This document shows positions 1 through 9,500 of a stretch of 64,000 bases of DNA, piece by piece. Source of the DNA: Alphaproteobacteria bacterium. GTDB lineage: Bacteria > Pseudomonadota > Alphaproteobacteria > Caulobacterales > Maricaulaceae. Each line of letters opens with the position of its first letter. Within the stretch, counting starts at the first letter, position 1. The notes under the pieces are model-generated. The model did no database searches, was not told the DNA's origin, and saw only the letters and a program-made list of their open reading frames with translations. A program made the position numbers and the translations under genes. The stretch spans positions 187,457-251,456 of the forward strand of contig JAAEZM010000001.1 in NCBI GenBank assembly GCA_018222865.1, written 5' to 3'.

Positions 1-590
1 GGCATAATGCTGTCAAAGCCCAGCCCCTCGGCGCTCTTGAGATATTCTCCGACGATTTCGTGGAAACGGGCGCTGGAGTGCCCGGCCAAATCCATCTTGT
101 TGACTGCGAGCACGATATTTTTAATGCCCATCATGCGCGCGATATAGGTGTGGCGCAGTGTCTGAACCAAAACCCCCTTACGCGCATCGATCAAGATAAC
201 GGCGACGTCGGCGGTCGAAGCGCCGGTGGCCATATTCCGCGTATATTGCTCATGGCCCGGCGTATCCGCGACAACGAATTTGCGTTTCTCAGTTGCAAAG
301 AAGCGGTAGGCAACATCAATGGTGATACCCTGCTCACGCTCGGCTTCGAGACCATCAAGCAAGAGCGCGAAATCAATGTCTTCGCCGGCTGTCCCATGTT
401 TTTTGCTATCGCGTTCAAGAACGTTGATCTGGTCCTCAAACAGGAGTTTGGAATCGTATAGGAGGCGACCAATAAGGGTCGATTTTCCGTCATCGACAGA
501 GCCGCAAGTCAGGAAGCGAAGCACTCCGCCCTCACCGCCAGATTGGGTCAGACGCTTTAAGAGTCCATCGCGAGATGTGATGGTGTCCAT
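1..590 (-). CDS. cysN: Sulfate adenylyltransferase subunit 1 (CysN), 5' part only
   Basis: This is the GTPase subunit of ATP sulfurylase, which drives formation of adenosine 5'-phosphosulfate from sulfate and ATP in sulfur assimilation. The first 196 residues are present and the gene runs off the window edge. Visible motifs are the P-loop GSVDDGKST at residues 30-38, the switch region [12 protein letters not shown] and the guanine-specificity motif NKMD, all typical of translation-factor-type GTPases. The start codon overlaps the cysD stop by one base (TAATG), so the two are translationally coupled. Whether a CysC kinase domain is fused at the C-terminus cannot be seen. Confidence 0.95.
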   Translation of the reverse strand, partial: MDTITSRDGLLKRLTQSGGEGGVLRFLTCGSVDDGKSTLIGRLLYDSKLLFEDQINVLERDSKKHGTAGEDIDFALLLDGLEAEREQGITIDVAYRFFATEKRKFVVADTPGHEQYTRNMATGASTADVAVILIDARKGVLVQTLRHTYIARMMGIKNIVLAVNKMDLAGHSSARFHEIVGEYLKSAEGLGFDSIM

Positions 591-1561
591 TAGAAATACC
601 CCTCGCGCTTCTTCTTCTCCATGGATCCAGCCTCATCATGATCAATGAGGCGCCCCGAGCGTTCAGAGGTGTTTGCGGTCAGCATCTCCAGGACGATATC
701 TTCAAGCGACTGAGCGTTGGACTCAATGGCACCGGTAAGCGGGTAGCAGCCCAAAGTCCTAAAACGCACCATACGCTGCTCCGGCGCCTCACCCGAGTGC
801 ATGGGCAGGCGGGCGTCGTCCACCATGATCAGTTGACCATCGCGCTCCACGACCGGGCGCGGCGCTGCATAGTAAAGCGGCACAATCGGGATATTGTCCT
901 CAAGGATGTACTGCCAGATATCGAGCTCAGTCCAATTGGACAGGGGAAAGACCCGAATGCTCTCGCCCTTCTTGATTTTGGTATTGTAATTCCGCCAAAG
1001 CTCTGGGCGCTGGTTCTTGGGATCCCAGCCATGATTGGTATCGCGGAAAGAGAAGATCCGCTCTTTCGCTCGCGACTTCTCTTCATCCCGACGCGCGCCC
1101 CCGAATGCAGCGTCGTATTCATGTTTGTTCATCGCAGCACGAAGAGCCTCGGTCTTCATAATCTGCGTGTGCAATTGCGACCCGCTATCCCAGGGATTAA
1201 TCCCACGCGCGACGCCGTCCTGATTGATCTCAACCCGCATTTCTAGTCCGAGATAATCCGCTACCGCCGTGCGGAACTCGATCATCTCCCGAAATTTGAA
1301 TGTGGTATCCACATGCTGGAGTGGGAATGGCGGCAAGGCGGGGTAAAAGGCCTTCAAAGCCAGGTGCAGCATGACGGCACTATCTTTACCGATCGAGTAG
1401 AGCATGACCGGGCGCTCGAATTCCGCAGCCACTTCCCGGATGATGTGGATACTTTCGGATTCAAGCGCTTTTAGATGTGCAGACAGGGGTTTTGCGCGCA
1501 CTTTCTCGCCAGGCGAGAAGCGAGCCGCATAACGTTTGAGCGTTTCACGTATCTCAGACAT
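590..1561 (-). CDS. cysD: Sulfate adenylyltransferase subunit 2 (CysD)
   Basis: This is the catalytic subunit of ATP sulfurylase, an N-type ATP pyrophosphatase that adenylates sulfate in the cytoplasm. The PP-loop SIGKDS lies at residues 56-61, followed by the conserved HVDTTFKF and [16 protein letters not shown] segments. I chose the ATG at 1561 (323 aa). An in-frame start lies 15 codons upstream, but the extra residues look non-conserved. Even from 1561 the protein carries an N-terminal extension of about 25 residues before the usual start [14 protein letters not shown]. It forms an operon with cysN (1-base overlap). Confidence 0.95.
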   Translation of the reverse strand: MSEIRETLKRYAARFSPGEKVRAKPLSAHLKALESESIHIIREVAAEFERPVMLYSIGKDSAVMLHLALKAFYPALPPFPLQHVDTTFKFREMIEFRTAVADYLGLEMRVEINQDGVARGINPWDSGSQLHTQIMKTEALRAAMNKHEYDAAFGGARRDEEKSRAKERIFSFRDTNHGWDPKNQRPELWRNYNTKIKKGESIRVFPLSNWTELDIWQYILEDNIPIVPLYYAAPRPVVERDGQLIMVDDARLPMHSGEAPEQRMVRFRTLGCYPLTGAIESNAQSLEDIVLEMLTANTSERSGRLIDHDEAGSMEKKKREGYF

Positions 1562-1724
1562 TTCGTCGGTCTTCTTCGGTACTAGATGCCATGACTGCCC
1601 AGCCATTCCGCATCAATTCCAATATGTATATCCCGAAGCCGACCGGGAACGCGAATATGGGGGGGCAGCGCACAAAAATAAACCCTGAATGCTGTACCCG
1701 CAGCATTGAGATTGCATCAGTTAA

Positions 1725-1751
1725 AAAAAGCCGGTCTGAGACCGGCTTTTT
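1725..1751 (-). terminator. Rho-independent terminator of kdsA
   Basis: A perfect 12-bp stem (1725-1736 with 1740-1751) has a 3-base loop. On the minus strand it ends in a run of U (the A run at 1723-1729). It sits 28 bases after the kdsA stop and separates that gene from cysDN. The T run at 1747-1751 would also let it work on the plus strand. Confidence 0.9.
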
Positions 1752-1778
1752 CTTCATGTGGATTGCTCTGGAATAGGC

Positions 1779-2633
1779 CTACTTGCGTGCGACCACCGCT
1801 CGGATATCACGCAGCTCAGTCAACAAGGCCCGGGCGCTATCCAGCGGCAGACAGGACGGCCCATCACACAGGGCCTTGTCCGGGTCCGTATGGAACTCGA
1901 GGAAGACACCGTCGGCACCTGAGGCAACGGCTGAGCGAGCAATCACGGGTACGCCCTCTCGGCGACCACCAGTCGATGCGCCTGATGTTCGCGGGTCTGC
2001 TCCGGGGAGCTGCACAGCATGTGTTGCGTCTATTGTGACCGGCACTCCGAGCGCCCGCATTGCAGGGATGCCCAGCATGTCAACGACCAGATTATTGTAC
2101 CCAAAGCTCGCGCCACGCTCGCACATAATTACGCGAGGCGTCTCTGTAATTTCGCCGATCTTGCTGATGATATTCTTGCTATCCCACGGCGCAAGGAACT
2201 GCGCTTTCTTCACATGGATAAGGCTATCATGTTTCTCCGCCGCACGGGCGATCGCAGAGACAAGGTCCGTCTGGCGGCAAAGGAATGCAGGAATTTGAAT
2301 AATATCCGCAATCGAAGAAACCGGGTCTGCCTGATCAATCTCGTGTGCGTCGGTACAAACCGGAACACCGAGCTCACCCTTGACCTTGGCGAGAATGTCC
2401 AGACCTTTCTCGACGCCCGGGCCGCGATAGGACGTGATTGACGAGCGATTGGCCTTATCGAAACTCGCTTTGAACGCGTAGGGCAGGCCCAAGTCTTCAC
2501 AGATGGATTTGAGCTCGGTTCCCACTTCAAGAGCCAGGTCGAAATCCTCAAGCACGTTCAGACCCGCTATCACAGCCAGCGGACGGTCATCGCCCAAAGC
2601 CCAGGTGGAACGCTCGTGCCGCATGTTTATCAT
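1779..2633 (-). CDS. kdsA: 3-deoxy-8-phosphooctulonate synthase (KdsA)
   Basis: It condenses D-arabinose 5-phosphate with phosphoenolpyruvate to give Kdo-8-phosphate, the committed step to Kdo for lipid A core or capsule. At 284 aa it has family length, with the motifs KASFDKANRSS, GPGVEKG, DAHE, QIPAFLCRQTDL, NVKK-like HVKKAQF, DATHAVQ and CDGPSCLPL. The position that is Cys in metal-dependent enzymes is Asn here (AGLNVLE, near residue 26), as in the metal-independent E. coli enzyme. The start has an AGGA eight bases upstream. It follows the 1099-aa glycosyltransferase-like gene on the same strand after about 160 bases and ends in a strong terminator. A second copy may exist elsewhere for the lipid A core. 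Confidence 0.95.
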   Translation of the reverse strand: MINMRHERSTWALGDDRPLAVIAGLNVLEDFDLALEVGTELKSICEDLGLPYAFKASFDKANRSSITSYRGPGVEKGLDILAKVKGELGVPVCTDAHEIDQADPVSSIADIIQIPAFLCRQTDLVSAIARAAEKHDSLIHVKKAQFLAPWDSKNIISKIGEITETPRVIMCERGASFGYNNLVVDMLGIPAMRALGVPVTIDATHAVQLPGADPRTSGASTGGRREGVPVIARSAVASGADGVFLEFHTDPDKALCDGPSCLPLDSARALLTELRDIRAVVARK

Positions 2634-2795
2634 GTGTGAGATCCTAGTTTGATCGATTAACTACGGCGCTTGTGGTTTAAGGCTGCCGCAAAATCAAGCG
2701 CGCTCGCTAGCGACTTTCTAATAAATGTCACGCCAGGCTATCAGATGCTGAACAACTCTTCTTGTGGCTTTAGGCAAGATCCGTTGAAAGGCTGC

Positions 2796-5700
2796 TTAGT
2801 TTACTACGTGCAGCTCGACATCGGATTTAGTCCTGCGACTCGCAGCGAACAGCGATGTAAGATGCATCAATTCGTCCCGACTCTCAGCAACGCTAAAGCG
2901 ACTTGATGAGGTGACATAATGCTCTTCGGGCGGTGTTACCACTTTAGCGTCAAATATCGGAAATGCTATCGTTCGGACATCTGCCCGCAGCGCATCAAAA
3001 TTCACGCTGGAGCACATATAGGTAACAAAAAGCGAAGCTTTGCGGAGCAAGGCTGGCGCCGGCAAATCTGAAACTTCACCTAATCCCCTCAGACGATGTG
3101 TTAACACCTCGTCGCTGCGTATCCTCGGGTGCAAACTAAGAACGATACGTTGTTGCTTGCCTAGGCTTCGCACGATGTCTTCAAGGACGCCCACATAGCC
3201 ATCGTAGCTTCCGACGATATCATTTGGCTCCAAGCCGCTGAATACATTAGCAGCGACATTTACTAGCACGTATCCTTCTTCTAAGGGGTTGTCGAACTTG
3301 AACAGCGGGTGAGCTACTCGCTCGATCGACTTATGTGGAATTCGGCGAGATACGGCGTAATCGTAGATCCACTCATCCTTAGCCTTCACCTTTGCGCCGG
3401 CGTGGAGAGACGCCCATGGATTGCGCGGCAACATATCAGCGACATAGAATCCAAGGTAGGCCCTCACTCCGAGCGGCAAAACGTCTTTACCATCAATAGT
3501 TTCAACACGATCTGGCTGCACTTCCTTGAACGCCTGGATCATTCCACCGAGTTCGGAATTTTTGTCATAAGCACGCAATTTCAAAGCTGCCGGTTTAGTA
3601 ACCGCATCCGGGAACTGCAATTGTTCCACCCCGGCGACGCGCGACGCTTGTTCGATAATCCAATTCAGATGCCCGCGATAACGACTGACGACCACGTCCA
3701 CTTTGTGTTGCGACAAAACCTCGACCATTCGCTTCTTGTGCAATCGAAGAGCATTTGCGTAGTCGAGCGCTTTGGCTAGCCCCCTAAGCCCCACCGTCGG
3801 AGTATATTGTCCAAGATAGGCGACCAAGGCGTTGTAAGACCGATGGTGCCAGCTCAACGGCTGGTTCGCGATCATATCTTCTATAATATTCTCATAGTCG
3901 GATGCTCGGCGCCCAATCTTAGATTGGATTTCACGCCTTGCACGCTCCTGCTCTGCGCCCTTGATCTGATATTCACGCAAGAAGCGAATATCGACTATCT
4001 TACTTACGCCGGGCAGGCTATTGCTCCTGTTGATGTCAAAATCAGACGCATTAAGAAGAATGATCTCATTTCGATCTGCTTTAAGATCCCGACAAATCTG
4101 AGCAAACCAGTCGCGACACATAGGCGTTGAAATGACGATGGCATACTTGCGCGGACGTTTAACGAGATGCTGCGTTACCCGCCTTAACCGCGCGCCTCTT
4201 GGCTTCGCAACATATTCCCCCAAGCTCCTCAAACTATTGTCTAGCACCAAACGCCATGGTGCTACCTGAGACGCGACCTTTGCCACCTGTAGCGTATTCG
4301 CCTTTTCCTCTACTTCGTCTAACACAGCGCCACTTGCCGAGGACGGCCAAGGGCTGTCAGAAAACATTCCAGCGAGATAGTAGGCTGAAAAAACGCCAAG
4401 ACTGGTTGGAATAACGGGCTGTTCGTTGGTGGCATCAAAGATCTCAGACGCCGTCCGCTGTAGCGAATGGAGTGCGCTTTGGTAAGCGGCCCCATCTTCA
4501 CCCGTTTGAAGGCGCATCATGTCGCGTTTAGCAACCGCCTGAGATTGCTCGAACAGCTCAACCCCGGCTCGCGCCGCAGCAGCTGCTATCAGCCAATTTG
4601 TAGCTCCGCGATCTCGACTAACCACCACAGCTACTCGGCTTCGAACGAATTCCCGGGCGAGCTTCTTACAGGAGCGCTCGACACGTCTAGCAAGTTCGTA
4701 CGAGACAACGGTAGTCTTTATCGCATTTATTGGCGTGTGAACGTGCAGGTTCATCACAGCGATGTCAGCCAAACGCCTACGCCATTCCCTCGGCACTGAA
4801 CGAAGCAGCTTCTCTGGAACCTCCCAGAAGTCCACATCTTTCCTTCTAAGCAACTGCGCCGCCCTACTACGCAGCTGTTCTGACCAGATGGGTTCAGTCG
4901 TTTTGACGATTGCTGATTGGATCTGCAAGCATCCAAGAGAGTTCGGAATGGCTGCAAACGCCGGATCGCTTTCGGCAAGTTGAAGCGAGAGGACTTGATT
5001 ACCGTCCGCAAGCAGTTTCTCTGAAACACCTGCAAGCCAACTCACCCCGCTACGTGAAGACGCGACTATCGCATAGCTTCTCTCATCGCTAGGCCGGAGC
5101 ACCCTATTCCAACGTGTCCGCCCGTCCCTGCTAAGTGGGCGAACTCTGGGCAGCGACTTCAGGCTTGGGCTGCAGCGAGCGACATAGTCATCCTCTACCA
5201 AGCGTGCATCAAGCTCATCGCCGTCGATCTGTGGGCTTAGATCCTCACCGCCAACGTCTGTGGCGATATCAGCTTCATCCTGGAAAATGCTGGAGCGCAT
5301 GGGCGGCCACATGTTACCAGGCATAACCCCTGCGATATAATAAGAAGCAAAAAGCTTTAGCCCGAACGGGATGACGGGATCGCCCCCGACGTAATCGACA
5401 ACACCCGGATCGACGCTGCGAAGATATCGCAACTCTTCCAGCATGCCTGAATTCTTTTCGACTGCTCGCCGCTTGTATTGCTCTTCGTCGTCCACCTCTA
5501 TCGGCTGAATGCAAAATTCTAATTCAGCATCGGCACATGCGACTTCAAGCAGGTAGTCAAGATGCCCCAAATGAAACGTATAGAAACAGTCTAATTCTTC
5601 CGCCTTCAAACGTTCTGTGAATCTGCACAGCGCCTGGTAAATATCTGATCCGACTTCACAAGCTACAACGCCATATTTTAGCGCCGTTAGCAGGTCGTGA

Positions 5701-6095
5701 TTAAGCGAGTACATCTCAACGATGACTTTAAGCCGCTCCGCCCAATCATCACTTAAGCTTGGGAAAATGCTGCGAACGAACGCCCCGACATCCTTTTCGC
5801 CATTAACGATCCGTTCGCGCAAGCTCTTCTTAAGCTCACTGTTCCAAATACTGTTGCGCTCTCCATCAGCAAACCGCAGTTCACTCGCAAATGAGCGGCT
5901 TACATCTGGGTGAAAAAAATCGCCATCCGCATCGCTCTTGAAAGTATGAAAAATCGATACTTGCTGTCGCTTAGCGAGTAACTGCTCGACTTCACCCGCT
6001 AGAAGACTATCGCTAGTGACAGAATTCGATAAGAAACCATATCTCTTTCTCTCAAGTGAGATGCCAAGAAATTTCTTTACTTTAACTTCGACCAT
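2796..6095 (-). CDS. Large modular protein: three tandem repeats plus a GT-B-like C-terminal domain
   Basis: I do not recognise a named family for the whole 1099-residue protein. About 245-residue units recur at residues 18-265, 340-585 and 650-895. Each starts with a [RK]xYxxxxS strand followed by LL...[DQ]xxV. Each then has a VVVSRxRGxxNWLI-like core (HLGHLDYLLEVA in unit 1) and ends in a VIPxxLxxFxxYYxAGMxxxxPW motif. The last 160 residues carry LSLHPR (about 986-991) and a SLFVTYMCSS segment, like the C-terminal half of CDP-glycerol/capsule-type GT-B transferases. The ATG at 6095 is preferred over an in-frame GTG at 6110 because GAGGTGG sits six bases before it. kdsA follows on the same strand. 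Role in a Kdo-containing surface polymer is inference. Confidence 0.6.
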   Translation of the reverse strand: MVEVKVKKFLGISLERKRYGFLSNSVTSDSLLAGEVEQLLAKRQQVSIFHTFKSDADGDFFHPDVSRSFASELRFADGERNSIWNSELKKSLRERIVNGEKDVGAFVRSIFPSLSDDWAERLKVIVEMYSLNHDLLTALKYGVVACEVGSDIYQALCRFTERLKAEELDCFYTFHLGHLDYLLEVACADAELEFCIQPIEVDDEEQYKRRAVEKNSGMLEELRYLRSVDPGVVDYVGGDPVIPFGLKLFASYYIAGVMPGNMWPPMRSSIFQDEADIATDVGGEDLSPQIDGDELDARLVEDDYVARCSPSLKSLPRVRPLSRDGRTRWNRVLRPSDERSYAIVASSRSGVSWLAGVSEKLLADGNQVLSLQLAESDPAFAAIPNSLGCLQIQSAIVKTTEPIWSEQLRSRAAQLLRRKDVDFWEVPEKLLRSVPREWRRRLADIAVMNLHVHTPINAIKTTVVSYELARRVERSCKKLAREFVRSRVAVVVSRDRGATNWLIAAAAARAGVELFEQSQAVAKRDMMRLQTGEDGAAYQSALHSLQRTASEIFDATNEQPVIPTSLGVFSAYYLAGMFSDSPWPSSASGAVLDEVEEKANTLQVAKVASQVAPWRLVLDNSLRSLGEYVAKPRGARLRRVTQHLVKRPRKYAIVISTPMCRDWFAQICRDLKADRNEIILLNASDFDINRSNSLPGVSKIVDIRFLREYQIKGAEQERARREIQSKIGRRASDYENIIEDMIANQPLSWHHRSYNALVAYLGQYTPTVGLRGLAKALDYANALRLHKKRMVEVLSQHKVDVVVSRYRGHLNWIIEQASRVAGVEQLQFPDAVTKPAALKLRAYDKNSELGGMIQAFKEVQPDRVETIDGKDVLPLGVRAYLGFYVADMLPRNPWASLHAGAKVKAKDEWIYDYAVSRRIPHKSIERVAHPLFKFDNPLEEGYVLVNVAANVFSGLEPNDIVGSYDGYVGVLEDIVRSLGKQQRIVLSLHPRIRSDEVLTHRLRGLGEVSDLPAPALLRKASLFVTYMCSSVNFDALRADVRTIAFPIFDAKVVTPPEEHYVTSSSRFSVAESRDELMHLTSLFAASRRTKSDVELHVVN

Positions 6096-6514
6096 AAAAA
6101 ACCACCTCACTTGTCAAAGGCTAGGCTAGCGACAAAAAACGTCTCTAGTCTCCAACCCGCCCACCGGCTTTCGATTAGCGGATTTTAACCACATGGCAAG
6201 TTTTTTAGCAGGGCAACTTTCCACTCCGGCTGATCAGGCGAGGTTTATTCGGCCAGACGGTCAGAGCCAGCATTAGAAGGCACCACGCCGAGGATTAGGT
6301 TTCCTATTGCTTCAAGCTAACAAATGATGCAGGAAATCATTGATCTGGCTGAAAACTACGACTGGGGCACAGGTCGATCAGGCCACCATCAACCAGTAAA
6401 CTGCCTGATTTAAGACACGCTTTTTGGCTCCGAAGAACCTTAGCCTCAGGAGAATGAGCGGGATTTTTGGACGCCGCACATTTTTGGACCTGCGCCAATT
6501 GGGCTTGAAGCAGT
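6096..6514. promoter_or_regulatory. Divergent upstream region between the two giant genes
   Basis: About 420 bases separate the divergent 1099-aa and 1586-aa genes, so it should hold promoters for both. Two exact 10-base direct repeats (ATTTTTGGAC) start at 6463 and 6480, 17 bases apart and just upstream of the rightward gene. A related CTTTTTGGCT lies at 6420. I see no convincing -35/-10 pair, no conserved ORF and no clear terminator here. Confidence 0.4.
6463..6489. repeat. Pair of 10-bp direct repeats (ATTTTTGGAC) upstream of the 1586-aa gene
   Basis: Copies at 6463-6472 and 6480-6489 are identical and spaced 17 bases start to start, about 26 bases before the ATG. They could be an operator. 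They also resemble the repeated ends of some insertion sequences, but no transposase remnant is readable nearby. Confidence 0.5.
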
Positions 6515-9500
6515 ATGAAACAGCTAAAAGACGCCGCAATACTAACACTTCGCTCGCTCTCTAGGTCCCCGTTGCTGGCCGGCCCCATTCACTTCTTCGT
6601 TCGTCACGCGCCACTTGCCCCCGACAGACGTCTCCGCCTTCAGACCTACATCTTTGGAAAAGTCCGCTTGCGGCAACTCCGAAAGCTTGGCGGCACACGA
6701 GAAACCGCCTTAAGTCCGAGCGCCAAGCGCACAATGCGCCGAATCCGTCAGTCTCGCGGGCGGACGAAATGGCACACTAACATCGCCATCCGGCTTTTGC
6801 GCTTACTTGGTAGAAATAGGCTTCTAAGTGTAACGGTATATCGGCTGATAAACAGCCTACCACTTAGCACTGAGCGCCGCGCAAGAGCATCATCGCACGT
6901 ATTCACTAAAGATGAACTACGCCACCTCAAGAAAGGCGAACGCCCCGCGAAGTTTTCACGCCGAAGAGCGATCCAAGATACGCCCTCGCCTAGAAGCATA
7001 GCAGTCAATTTTGTAGTAATGACCCTGAAGCTCCTCAACTCAATTGGACTGGGGTTAATAGCTCGATTTGTCATTACACTGACACGACACTTTGGAGCCT
7101 CGAGCGAGCAAACAACCTCGTTGGCCAATCGAGTGTTCGGAAAATTTGCCGCTCCGCTGATTAACAGATCGACTTTCGTGGTCCTTCATGCGGCTCAACC
7201 GAGCAGAAGCGGTGATGCCGACAGTCAGAATAACATCGGCAAGCTAAGTAAATTCGAAACAGTTCATGTCTTCCTGGAATCCGGAGCTCAGGCTCCTGAA
7301 TTTCTAAATGACAGAAGGTTTCAGGATACATTTTTTAAGTTTTATTCCTTTGGAGATATCAGTGCTCAGATCGATGCACTTGGATTGAATGAAAGATCTT
7401 CTTCGGCTCCGCTCAGAGATCAGTTCAATGAAATATCCACCACTGGAACCAGACTATTTAACTTCTCTGACGAGCTTAGCTCACTCGCAATAAAAACTGT
7501 CAGCACTCAATACTGCAATGAACTACGAGCAATATCTTCAAGATTGACAGAGGCCGCTTCAACCGCTTTGTTTGATAGGATAAGCGCACGGCTGAGCCTG
7601 ATTTTTTGCTTTAAGGAAGCATTGAAGCAACCGCCCAAGAATGAAGGCATTTTGCTGATCGGCAACACGCCGCAATACTTTCCAGAAGTTTGGAATTTCC
7701 TCTCTGAAGACCTGAGCAAGAGCAACACTTTCGTTGGTCTCGCCCACAAAGATCAGATTCAGATAAGTAACTTTGCAACCGAAATGTCCGCGTCAATTCG
7801 AGGGGATGCGCGAGACAATCGAAAGACAATTAATCGAGCTGACGAGATACGGTTCCAAGGCACCTATTCAAAGACGCTCGAGCGCGCGACCGCTTTTGCG
7901 GTTGGATCCGCCAAAGGGATCGCCCGGCGTCTAGGAGGCATCGATTACACTCTGGTCGTACATGCGGATTCAGCTGCAGCCTACAAGGAGACATTGCGCC
8001 TTATTGGTCGTGATTTGATCGAGGCACATCGCAGCGAAAATGGCGACCTTCCAATTTTCCTGCACGCATCCCTCAGTCCGGAATCTGAAGTTACTCCCGA
8101 ATTAATGAAATACGGCAGAGACACCGAAGCTGCGTCTATCAGTTTGTCTCGCCTTGGGAGGTCAATGAATGTCGACCCCGTCGACAGTTCTCGTTGCGAG
8201 GACATAGCCTGGCAGCTCGGCCGCGACCACAATGACTCATTTCGATTTGAAAATATTGATACATTTCCGATCGTTCGCGACACAATAGCCCGCTTCCTTC
8301 AAAAACAACTGCCCTTATCGATTGCCTCTCACAGCTATTCGTCGGAACTCGCGAAGCTCGCCCCTCCGCGCACTGTGATAGCGTCTACTTCTCGCCAGTG
8401 GATGACACGAGCAATCTGCGCGGGCCTACTTGATGGTGCGGAAGACCGATATGGTGCGGAAGACCGATTACCTATAATTGATGTTCAGAGCCTGAACATC
8501 CTCCGGCACCCTAAGTACAAAGCGCCAGTGGCGACGCACGCAACTGTAATCGATACAGCAGCGCGGGATATCTACTCTAATTACTTGGGGTTTGACGAGA
8601 AGAAGGTAATCCTCACCGGCGCTCCACAGAACGATAATGTGCGCCTCGAAGCCGAACTCGTAGACGGAAAGAGCCTGCGTGAGCAACTCGGTGTTCGAGC
8701 TGACGAACGCACGGTGCTTCTGATTAGCCAGTTGCAGCCAATGTCACGTATGGCCATGCTTGTCGAGCCGTTGGCCAACATGATGGAGAACTCGCCAAAC
8801 ACTCGGCTTATAATTCGCCTGCATCCACGCGAGACAACAGACAGGGAGAGCTCATATAGACGCCTTCTTGGGCGCCAGAATTTGGCTGACAGAGTGATTT
8901 TCTCACGCACCGAAAGCCCGGTCAGCATCTTATCGATTGCGGATGCGTGCGTGACGATCTACTCGAATATGGCACGAGAAGCTGCACTGCTGTCCAAACC
9001 CGTCATTGTACCGCGCTACTTGGACTGGGAGCCCCCTATTCAGCTCGACAAAGAGGGAATTGCTGCTGGAGCGGATTCCCCCGAACAACTCCAAACTCTT
9101 GTCGATAAGGCTATCACCCCACACCTCAGAGCAGAAGTCACCGAAAAACAGACATATTTTTTGAAGAATGCGCACGTACAAACATGCAGCGCGACTTCGA
9201 AGATAACAGAACTGGTTCAGGCTTTGGCAGGATCAAGCTCTGACAGCACGCAAATCGCCTCAGCGGAATCACGACCTGCGCGATCAAGACTTCGGCGAAC
9301 TTTCAAGCCCCGTCATACGCTGTTAGTTGCTCGTGACACTCTCCTATCGGACCTTCCACCACTCTATCGCTCCAAAGATGATCTTACTGTCTATACCTCG
9401 GACAAGACACAGGCCCGAGGCTTCCTCCCTGGGAACGCCATTATCGAGAGCGGCGAATTCACCGCAGACACGGCGGGCGATTTTGAGGCAGGAGTACTAA

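Noticed and set aside
6337..6588. 83-codon minus-strand frame and a possible insertion-sequence remnant upstream of the giant gene
   Set aside because: The ATTTTTGGAC repeats recall some IS ends, but no transposase fragment or inverted-repeat pair could be read.
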